A DNA stretch of 55,507 nt from positions 1-55,507 of the forward strand of contig CAKRTS010000022.1 in assembly GCA_934402315.1 (NCBI GenBank). The letters are read 5' to 3'. The position numbers were made by a program, and so were the translations under genes. This document shows, piece after piece, positions 47,501 through 54,164 of the stretch. Each line of letters starts with the position of its first letter. Position 1 is the stretch's first letter. Source of the DNA: an uncultured Acetatifactor sp. (lineage in GTDB: Bacteria > Bacillota > Clostridia > Lachnospirales > Lachnospiraceae). Under the pieces are notes generated by a model. It was not told the origin of the DNA and ran no database searches. It worked only from the letters and a program-made list of their open reading frames with translations.

Positions 47501-48352
47501 GACGGCGGCAAACATATCGAGGAGCTAAATGAGCAGTTAAGCAGAGTCGAGGAGGGGAAACAGAACTTTGCGGATACTGTCGCCAGTATGCAGACAGATT
47601 ACGATGAAAAAATGCAGGAAATGGTGACGTTGGCAGAGGAGGCCGCAGCAGAGCTGGATATGTATCAGCAGGCATACACATCGACAACTAATACCCTGCA
47701 GGGGGCAATCAACGGAGCAGAGGACAAGAAGGCTAATGTCAAAGGGAAGTTTGTAGAAATTACAGATGCGGAAGAAGAGGCGGTCAGAGAGATGAATCAG
47801 TATAATGCGGCATATTCCTCTGCGATGAATACCATGCAAGGCATCATTGACGGTGTAAATAGCCGTTGGAGTGAGGTGGTGAAGCTCCATGAGCAATTAG
47901 GAGCCGCAGCGAACGCGGCATATAACCGGGGACAGGATGCACACTCGCCATCGAAAAAGTTTGAAAAATCGGCGCAATATTCGGCGGACGGAGTGATTGA
48001 AGGTATTAAAAAGAACGAACAAAAAGTAACGGAGGCGTATAAAAAAATGGCATCCGAGTCCGTCAAGACATACAAGTCGGAGATGGACAGACTGTCGGAC
48101 GACATAGTACCGATCCGCGACGCGGAACTGTCAGCGACAAGTTCGCTGGCTGATGCCTCCAGAACGGAACAGCGATCTGATAACGTCAAAGGGATACTCC
48201 GGGAAATGCTCGACATCCAGAAAGAGAATACCGCGAGTCAGACGGGAGAATCAAAGACAGAAATCAATATTTACCAGCCGGTAAAGACTCCGAGCGAGAT
48301 GATGAGAGCTGTGCGGCTGGAGCAACAATTAAAATTGGCGAGGGAAATCTGA
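44507..48352 (+). CDS. Tail tape measure protein
   Basis: 1281 residues. Long coiled coils form the N-terminal 200 residues, then a PhageMin_Tail-like domain (about 215-520), a hydrophobic block (about 560-625, LEAVAITLGAVAAGTAAVIA), and again coiled coils. The length predicts a tail of about 190 nm if the usual 0.15 nm per residue holds. The hydrophobic block may help DNA cross the membrane. AGGAAAGGG precedes the start. Palindrome copy 4 lies in its coding sequence. Confidence 0.9.
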   Translation: MAVRKIKTVLEIGGEKEYREALARANAELRNQKSALSLLAKEYDGQANREDVLRKKVDLLTKAKEAQNKVVSAAKDGLANAQVEYDRYTKQIEASAEKIAKANIRMEELKESIGDTTEEQEKLKQELAEYQQELDNYTSKQNLAGESVREWQKQQNTAETALNRLSTQLIQNRQYLDEAEKSTDHCANSIDEYGKKVRSASTDQKEFNEKSKRSQDAIYGIASALASAGIKRTVEEIANVLNACADAYTEFEVSLAKVGTIADTTVVPLDEMKRQILDLSNATGKSVNDLSESVYNAISASVDTARATEFVLQATKLATGGFTNETTAVDVLTTTINAYKLKISEAAKISDYLITTQNLGKTSVDELASSIGKVIPIAAAYNVRMDQLSTCYAVLTANGIATAETTTYLKAMLNELGDSGSTVSKVLTNETGYSFADLMKKGETLGDIMKVLGDSVGGNAGAFNELWSSSEAGIGALTLLNAGTEKYTEVLQQMESCTGATESAYQKMTDTAQMANDRMTNAFENLKITVGEQLKPSLEEVYSTGGDVLTWANEFIAKNEWLVPVLEAVAITLGAVAAGTAAVIAVTKILIPLIIELKGTLGVMTLISAAVGALIAAYITLRNIGEEAKEEWKQEVEQVRNLTEEIKNNTAAYQENRAAIEETQSNTAQMTQSLKDLLAIENKTETERAAILKIVEQLNDAIPGLNLKYDAEADAINYTTKELQKLADAEYARQQYATAQESWTEAYTRQAEAAEKLAEMQHKLADAQEEVAELQELQAAQTQELTSNAAELGRTYPQAWQDTGLKLAEAQEKANALTESVVALEQEMAASNGVMAAAQTQINLYAIETANLLPAQQAEIDAMMAEAEYLRGNATLYAEKIAQIAEVAGAYNEYTTSLTSNLNEVMANIDQLQQEYIESYNTAYENIQGQIDLFAEMKTETDETITGMIKNLESQEEYLNQYAENIKKAMEYGIDEGLLEKLSDGSEESAKYLQAIVNDGGKHIEELNEQLSRVEEGKQNFADTVASMQTDYDEKMQEMVTLAEEAAAELDMYQQAYTSTTNTLQGAINGAEDKKANVKGKFVEITDAEEEAVREMNQYNAAYSSAMNTMQGIIDGVNSRWSEVVKLHEQLGAAANAAYNRGQDAHSPSKKFEKSAQYSADGVIEGIKKNEQKVTEAYKKMASESVKTYKSEMDRLSDDIVPIRDAELSATSSLADASRTEQRSDNVKGILREMLDIQKENTASQTGESKTEINIYQPVKTPSEMMRAVRLEQQLKLAREI
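45993..46008. repeat. 16-bp palindrome, copy 4
   Basis: GTTGCACCGGTGCAAC, perfect, inside the tape measure gene, where it encodes C-T-G-A. It is followed by AGAGAG as in copy 3. Confidence 0.9.
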
Positions 48353-49206
48353 TGTACATTAAAATAATCAGACAGGATCAAAAGCAATTTGAACTAGGCG
48401 GATCAATCCGTGATGATGCCGGCTGGGGAATTACTAAGATATCGGGCATAGGGGAGTGTCGGAATGTGCTGGATACGGTTGTGCCGGCAGTCAGGGATGG
48501 CGTTGACATCACCCATGAGAGGGTGGACGTGAGACACATTGATATTACGGCCAGCGTGAAAAAGAGGAGAGAGGGCGCGACGGAACGAAGACGCGCACTC
48601 TCCTTTTTTAACCCCAAGTATGGCTACACTGTTTACATTACAAAGGATGATGAAACAAGATGGATACCTGCGCGAATTGAACAGTTTCAGAGTCCAGAAC
48701 AAAAAGTGGAAAACCATGTATCGCTGATTCTGTCTCTGATATGCCCAGATCCGTTTTTTTACTCACTGGATAACTACGGGAAGAATATTGCGGCAATAAC
48801 CGGGTGTTTCGGGTTCCCGTATATCTCACCGATTTCAAAAGGATTTCGGGTTGGTGTATATAATTTTGCAAAACAGGTAGAAATAGAAAATTTGGGAGAT
48901 GTCAGCACCTATGCCAAGGTGATTATCAAGGCGGATGGTATTGTGGTCAACCCAAAGATCATGCAAAACGGAGAGTTTATCAGATTAATCGATCAGCTGT
49001 CGGCCGGAGATGAGGTCGAGATTGATATGGTGAACAATACCGTAAAAAAGAATGGGAACAACTGTATCGCAAAAATAGACCGCAGATCTTCCTTTTCTGG
49101 CATGGAGATACGGATGGGTAATAATGAGATTGCGTTTGACGCAGATAATGGGGACACCAACATGACGGTTACGGTGTACTACTATCATCGATATACAGGA
49201 GTGTGA
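48352..49206 (+). CDS. Distal tail protein (Dit family)
   Basis: 284 residues. The start YIKIIRQDQKQFELGG, the Dit core (RREGATERRRALSFFNPK) and the late galectin-like part (VEIENLGDVSTYAKVIIKADG) are typical. It forms the hub joining tail tube and baseplate. The start overlaps the tape measure stop. Confidence 0.85.
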   Translation: MYIKIIRQDQKQFELGGSIRDDAGWGITKISGIGECRNVLDTVVPAVRDGVDITHERVDVRHIDITASVKKRREGATERRRALSFFNPKYGYTVYITKDDETRWIPARIEQFQSPEQKVENHVSLILSLICPDPFFYSLDNYGKNIAAITGCFGFPYISPISKGFRVGVYNFAKQVEIENLGDVSTYAKVIIKADGIVVNPKIMQNGEFIRLIDQLSAGDEVEIDMVNNTVKKNGNNCIAKIDRRSSFSGMEIRMGNNEIAFDADNGDTNMTVTVYYYHRYTGV

Positions 49207-49210
49207 GCAA

Positions 49211-50251
49211 ATGGAGATCCGAGCACTAGACGCGAACTTTATACCAGTAGGACCGACAGCCCTGAGACATTTTGACCTGACATGGGATCGGAAATATTAC
49301 GAAGTTGGAATATTTTCGATGCAGATTCGGGCGCGGGACTACGCATCAGAAATGCAATATATTTACACGCCGGAAAGACCGGAAATCGGCATGATCCAGA
49401 AAGTGGAATACAGTGATGAGGATCAAATGGTATTACTGAGAGGCTTTTTTTATGAAGGAAAACTTGCGGACAAGATCGTATATCCGACGTTTGCAAAGTA
49501 TGGAACCAGAGCGGCATTTGTGGCGGCGGCAGTAGAAAAATACAAAGCAGATATACCCAAAATACGAATTGCCGGGTATGATGCCACGGGTGAAAAGATC
49601 CAGAAACAGGAAACAGGAGTCACACTGGAGGAAATGGCTCATAGCACGCTGCGGGTAGAAAACAAAACATACCGTTGTAGATATGATTTTGAGCAGGATG
49701 TTATTTTATTTGAAATATACGCGGGTGTGGATCGGACACAGTCACAGACGCGGAATAACTTCGTTACTTTTTCAAAAGGCTTTCGCAATATTAAAAATGT
49801 GAGAGTGCAGGAGGACTGCAGCGATTACAAAAACTATTTTTTAATTGCAGGGAGCGGAGAAGGGGATGAGCGTATTTGTGAGATCCTCGATCTGAGCGGA
49901 GGGAGCTACAGGCAGGAGCTGTTTATTGATTACAAGGGTGAGGTCTACGACGAGAAGAAGCAGACTCTTGATGAGTACAAGGAGATACTCCGGCAGAAGG
50001 GAATCGAAAAAGCACAAAACTATGTAAGTATACATAATATTGAATTCGATGCTGATGCAAATGGCGGAGCAAAATACCTTGAGGATTATGATCTGGGGGA
50101 TAAATGTGACATATTGGTCGAGCCGATTCAGAGAGCTTATGAAGCAAGGATTATTGAAGTGTTGGAAACGTGGAGTAACGGAGAGCATCGAACGACACTG
50201 ACATTTGGGGACAAGATTCCGACAATATATGACAAAGTGAGGGTAAAGTGA
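49211..50251 (+). CDS. Baseplate protein, siphovirus Gp37-like
   Basis: 346 residues. MEIRALDANFIPVGPTA and YDLGDKCDILVEPI are the Gp37-like (ReqiPepy6) family pattern, a Tal-like hub of the tail tip. Its stop overlaps the next start. Confidence 0.85.
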   Translation: MEIRALDANFIPVGPTALRHFDLTWDRKYYEVGIFSMQIRARDYASEMQYIYTPERPEIGMIQKVEYSDEDQMVLLRGFFYEGKLADKIVYPTFAKYGTRAAFVAAAVEKYKADIPKIRIAGYDATGEKIQKQETGVTLEEMAHSTLRVENKTYRCRYDFEQDVILFEIYAGVDRTQSQTRNNFVTFSKGFRNIKNVRVQEDCSDYKNYFLIAGSGEGDERICEILDLSGGSYRQELFIDYKGEVYDEKKQTLDEYKEILRQKGIEKAQNYVSIHNIEFDADANGGAKYLEDYDLGDKCDILVEPIQRAYEARIIEVLETWSNGEHRTTLTFGDKIPTIYDKVRVK

Positions 50252-50991
50252 TGAAAAGTTTTCCGTTTGATTCAGAAGTGACTTATGACGAGGATGGTAT
50301 GCCGCAGTATGACAGGGGCAGCAGGAGTGCGGATTTGCGAGAATATCTCAGTCTGCTGTATTCGGACGGGGTGTTTTCTACCCCGTCAACTGGTTTACAG
50401 GTGACAGCAGCGACGCAGGAGATGAGTGTAACAGTGCTGCCAGGTAACATAAACATACAGGGTGCACTCGGAATCGAGGATACGTCAAGGACAATGGTGT
50501 TCGAGGCAGCGGGTAAAAATTATGACAGAATTGATGCGGTTGTAGCCAGACTCAATACAAATCATGACTACCGCAAGATTGATCTGTATGTGATTAAGGG
50601 GACAGAGGCAGCTACACCGACAGCACCGGCACTGACCAGAATGGGCGGCATCTATGAGTTAAGACTTGCAAATGTATTTATCGCCAAAAACACTACGAAC
50701 ATTTCGGGCGAGAGGATAACAGATACACGTTTATTAAAGGAAGAATGCGGGGTTGTAGTGGCTAATCCTCAGGCGGTGGATACAACCTCAATCTTTACGC
50801 AGTATCAGAGTGCTCTGGATAAATATATGTGTTTCGTGCAGGAATGTATTGACGGCACAACAGAGGCGAAGATAAAAGCCGAGATCAGTGAGGTAAAGGG
50901 GAAGCTGCCGTTGGCGCTGACGCAGGCAGAATATGATGCCCTATCGGAAGCAGCGAAGAAAAATGGCAGACTTTATGTCATAGTGGGGTGA
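50251..50991 (+). CDS. Baseplate or fibre-attachment protein
   Basis: About 246 residues. The beta-rich sequence with PGNINIQGALGIEDTSR and ITDTRLLKEECG resembles phage baseplate proteins that carry fibres. The C-terminus is helical. No exact family is recognised. A GTG at 50248 is in frame; ATG 50251 overlaps the Gp37 stop. Confidence 0.65.
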   Translation: MKSFPFDSEVTYDEDGMPQYDRGSRSADLREYLSLLYSDGVFSTPSTGLQVTAATQEMSVTVLPGNINIQGALGIEDTSRTMVFEAAGKNYDRIDAVVARLNTNHDYRKIDLYVIKGTEAATPTAPALTRMGGIYELRLANVFIAKNTTNISGERITDTRLLKEECGVVVANPQAVDTTSIFTQYQSALDKYMCFVQECIDGTTEAKIKAEISEVKGKLPLALTQAEYDALSEAAKKNGRLYVIVG

Positions 50992-50995
50992 AAGT

Positions 50996-52780
50996 ATGGG
51001 AGATTTATGTGCAAAGGCAGTTAAACCCAAGCTGTACATAATGGGGGAAAAGGCAAAAAAAGCCTACTGTATGGGTGAGCAGGTCTGGAGTGCCGGAAAT
51101 ATTGTCACCTATAAGGTGGATAGCGGTGTGACGTATCAGGAGGAGGTTGATAGTGACGCATCCTGTCTGGCACCAAAGACATTTACCCCTGCAAAATCCG
51201 GTTGGACCTTTGTGGGATGGAGAGAGGATGCCACAGCGGCGGGATCGGTGTTTGCAAGTAAGGTTATGGGCGACGAGCCGGTTACTCTTTACGCAGTATT
51301 TGAGCAAGCAGTGACGCTGACATATTATAACGGATCAGCTACGCCGACTACCGCCACAAAGACGAGGTATTACAACAACGGCAATGTGGCAAATCCTACA
51401 GTGACTCTGACGCAGGCAGCTATATCCGGATGGACAACTAGGGGATGGAGTACGGATGCGGCCGGCAATGCCGAAGCAGTATACGCAAATGGTGCAACCG
51501 TTACGTTGACGGGCAGCCTTACTTTGTATGGTTTGTATTATCAAACAATCACAGTGACACTGGTTACACCAAACGGCACAACATATCCCAGCGGTACGCG
51601 ATACTATAACAGCTTCGACAGCATGGTCAACCCGACATTCGCGCCGGTGGTACCTGCCGCGTCTGGCTGGACAATAAGGGGGTGGAGTACAAGTAATCAA
51701 GGTAATGCAGATATTACTTACAGCAGCGGCGTTGCATTTGCTTGTACTGGCAATATTACGCTTTACAGTCTGTATTACAGGACATTGTATCTGCACTACG
51801 ACGGCAACGGAGCAACGGGAGGAGCTGTCGGTGCTCAAAGCGGTACCCAATACTGGGCACCGGCCGGGACTGTTAATCCGACTTTGCAGTTACAGGCGTG
51901 CGGCTTCAGCCGTACAAATTATGCATTTACCGGGTGGGATTATGGTGCGCCCGGGACAGTAGTAACATTAACGGATAGCATCACGGTATCTGCTCAATGG
52001 GTACAGTCCGTGTACACATATGCATATACCGGCGGGATGCAGAGTTTTACGGCTCCCGTCAGCGGCAAATATTTGTTACAGGTATGGGGGGCTGAAGGAG
52101 GTATCAGTGATCGTCATGATAAACCGGGGGTGCCCGGCAAAGGCGGGTACGGAGCTGGCTATGTCACACTGACGCAAGGGCAGATCATTTATATTTGTGT
52201 AGGTGAGTCGGGAAATAGTGCTAGATGGAATAGTGCAGGTGCCTATAACGGTGGAGGTGTATCTTATGACTCGCCCGGCGGAGGTGCAACCCATATTGGC
52301 ACAAGAAGTGGCACGTTGGTAGAATATGGGAACACTAACGGATTATTTATTGCTGCCGGCGGCGGAGGCGGTGCAGGATGGGGCGACCGTACCCATGATC
52401 CAAACGGAGGTGCATTAGGTATGGCATTTAGAGCTGGCGATGGAGGAGGTGCATCAGGTGGAGATGGTTATGGATACCACTATGCTGACGCTGTTGATTG
52501 CGGTCGCGGAGGCACACAGACTGCCGGAGGTATATCAGGTAATACCCTTGGTAGTGGCGTTTTTGGCCGTGGAGGAGATTATCCTATTGATTATAATTAC
52601 CCCGCTGGCGGTGGCGGTCTTTACGGTGGAGGCAGCGGAGATGAGGCTTCCTCCGAGGATGAATTCTGGCGTGGCGGTGCTGGCGGTGGCTCTGGGTATA
52701 TCGGAGGCGTGTCTGACGGCAGCTGGTCAAACGGGCAGCGGACGGGTGATGGATGTGCTCAAATCACTCTAATAGCATAA
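50996..52780 (+). CDS. Fibre-like protein with InlB-type repeats and glycine-rich domain
   Basis: 594 residues. About five repeats of the Listeria/Bacteroides (InlB B) type occur at 35-345, each with a G-W-x-x-x-G-W-like core (SGWTFVGWRED, SGWTIRGWSTS) and TLYGLYY ends. The C-terminal 240 residues are a Gly_rich domain (GKYLLQVWGAEGG, IAAGGGGGAGWG, GGGATHIG), seen also in animal receptors and bacterial adhesins. It probably binds the host surface. No signal peptide is present, as expected for a virion protein. Confidence 0.8.
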   Translation: MGDLCAKAVKPKLYIMGEKAKKAYCMGEQVWSAGNIVTYKVDSGVTYQEEVDSDASCLAPKTFTPAKSGWTFVGWREDATAAGSVFASKVMGDEPVTLYAVFEQAVTLTYYNGSATPTTATKTRYYNNGNVANPTVTLTQAAISGWTTRGWSTDAAGNAEAVYANGATVTLTGSLTLYGLYYQTITVTLVTPNGTTYPSGTRYYNSFDSMVNPTFAPVVPAASGWTIRGWSTSNQGNADITYSSGVAFACTGNITLYSLYYRTLYLHYDGNGATGGAVGAQSGTQYWAPAGTVNPTLQLQACGFSRTNYAFTGWDYGAPGTVVTLTDSITVSAQWVQSVYTYAYTGGMQSFTAPVSGKYLLQVWGAEGGISDRHDKPGVPGKGGYGAGYVTLTQGQIIYICVGESGNSARWNSAGAYNGGGVSYDSPGGGATHIGTRSGTLVEYGNTNGLFIAAGGGGGAGWGDRTHDPNGGALGMAFRAGDGGGASGGDGYGYHYADAVDCGRGGTQTAGGISGNTLGSGVFGRGGDYPIDYNYPAGGGGLYGGGSGDEASSEDEFWRGGAGGGSGYIGGVSDGSWSNGQRTGDGCAQITLIA

Positions 52781-52797
52781 GAAAGGAGGGGGAGACC

Positions 52798-53091
52798 ATG
52801 ACGCAGGAAGAGATTGCAGTCACCCTTGCAAAGCACGAGAATCGTATCCGGGTGTCAGAGCACCGGCTTGAGGATCTGGAGGAGCGCGAAAAGGCGAATC
52901 AGGAATTGGCTCTGTCTGTGCAGAAGCTCGCCATATCGGTAGAGCAGATGTGTAAGGAGCTGACCTTGCAGGGGCAGCGGCTGGCAAAGCTGGAAGCCGA
53001 ACCGGGCGACAGGTGGCGGGATGTCACAAAGCAGATTATCACACTGATTGTGGCAGCAGTAACAAGTTTTGTAATCGGTAAATTCATTTAA
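52798..53091 (+). CDS. XhlA-like coiled-coil membrane protein
   Basis: 97 residues from ATG 52798, behind AGGAGGGGG. A coiled coil (HENRIRVSEHRLEDLEEREK) is followed by one C-terminal membrane segment (IITLIVAAVTSFVIG). XhlA-type proteins work with holins in lysis. Confidence 0.78.
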   Translation: MTQEEIAVTLAKHENRIRVSEHRLEDLEEREKANQELALSVQKLAISVEQMCKELTLQGQRLAKLEAEPGDRWRDVTKQIITLIVAAVTSFVIGKFI

Positions 53092-53107
53092 TAAGGAGGA
53101 AACAGGT

Positions 53108-53317
53108 ATGAAGAATTGGAAGAACTGGATCAAGGCAGCAGGGGTAAGAGCAGTAAAGACGGTGGCACAGACTGCCGTTGCAACAATCGGCACGGCGGCG
53201 GTAATGGGAGACGTCAACTGGGTAATGGTGGCATCGGCATCCGTGCTTGCGGGTGTGCTGTCGATGTTGACAAGTGTCGCCGGGTTGCCCGAGGTAGAGG
53301 AGGCAGATTATGAGTAA
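53108..53317 (+). CDS. Holin
   Basis: 69 residues with AAGGAGG before ATG 53108. Two hydrophobic segments (AQTAVATIGTAAVM and WVMVASASVLAGVLSMLT) and an acidic tail. The KNWIKAAGVRAVKT start resembles class II holins of clostridial phages. It overlaps the endolysin by 8 bases. Confidence 0.85.
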   Translation: MKNWKNWIKAAGVRAVKTVAQTAVATIGTAAVMGDVNWVMVASASVLAGVLSMLTSVAGLPEVEEADYE

Positions 53318-54071
53318 TAGCCCATTGGTTACATACACACGAATCAGCCCCAACCGGACAAGCCCTCGAAATCATAAGATTGATACCATCACGATCCACT
53401 GCTATGTAGGACAGGTGACCGCGAAAACCGGTTGTAATGGTAGACGTTTTACGATATACAACCCAATCTCCGGCGCATCCTGTAACTATGTGGTCGGATA
53501 TGACGGCAGTATTGGATTGTGTGTGCCGGAGTCTGACCGGTCATGGTGTAGCAGCAATAAGGCAAACGATCACAGAGCAATCACAATCGAGGTTGCGTGT
53601 GAGCCGGTGCACCCTTACAAGGTGACAGATGCAGCAATGGCCGCGCTGATCGTTCTGGTGGCAGACATCTGCCGCCGGAACGACATCGCGGAGCTTAAGT
53701 GGAGGGGAGACAAGACCTTGATCGGTCAGACTGACAAGCAAAACATGACCGTGCATCGGTGGTTTAAAAACAAGGCTTGTCCCGGTGATTATCTGTACGG
53801 CAAGCACAGCTACATTGCGGCAGAGGTCAATAAGAGACTTGGCAATGCACAGACAGCAGATACACCCGATCCGTTTGCCCCGGCGCTGCCTTACAGGGTG
53901 CGGATCACTGCATCCAGCCTTAATGTGAGGCGGCTTGGCAGCACAAAGTCCGAGGTGGTTGCAACAGTCCGAAGGAACGAGGTATATACCATCACGGCGG
54001 AGTGTGACGGGTGGGGCAGATTAAAGTCCGGTGCCGGATGGATATACCTTAAGTATACGGCAAAGGTGTAA
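53310..54071 (+). CDS. Endolysin, amidase_2 with SH3 domain
   Basis: 253 residues. The amidase_2 zinc site is in TITIHCYVG, and TVHRWFKNKACPGDYL holds the second His and the Cys. The C-terminal 65 residues are an SH3-like domain (VRITASSLNVRRLGST, GWIYLKYT) that binds the cell wall. It cleaves the amide bond between muramic acid and L-alanine. No signal peptide, so it depends on the holin. Confidence 0.9.
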   Translation: MSNSPLVTYTRISPNRTSPRNHKIDTITIHCYVGQVTAKTGCNGRRFTIYNPISGASCNYVVGYDGSIGLCVPESDRSWCSSNKANDHRAITIEVACEPVHPYKVTDAAMAALIVLVADICRRNDIAELKWRGDKTLIGQTDKQNMTVHRWFKNKACPGDYLYGKHSYIAAEVNKRLGNAQTADTPDPFAPALPYRVRITASSLNVRRLGSTKSEVVATVRRNEVYTITAECDGWGRLKSGAGWIYLKYTAKV

Positions 54072-54133
54072 AACAGCCGGATGGAGAGATCACCGCAAAG
54101 GGCAGAACGTGGCGGGCGATGCTGGGGATGTAA

Positions 54134-54149
54134 GTTGCACCGGTGCAAC
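54134..54149. repeat. 16-bp palindrome, copy 5
   Basis: GTTGCACCGGTGCAAC, perfect, in the gap after the endolysin. It ends 15 bases before a TTG start codon and directly before AAGGAGG. Confidence 0.9.
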
Positions 54150-54164
54150 AAGGAGGATTGAATT

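Noticed and set aside
51490..52295. GGTGCAAC half-sites near 51493 and 52284
   Set aside because: Only half of the 16-bp palindrome, expected by chance in Gly-Ala-Thr coding sequence.
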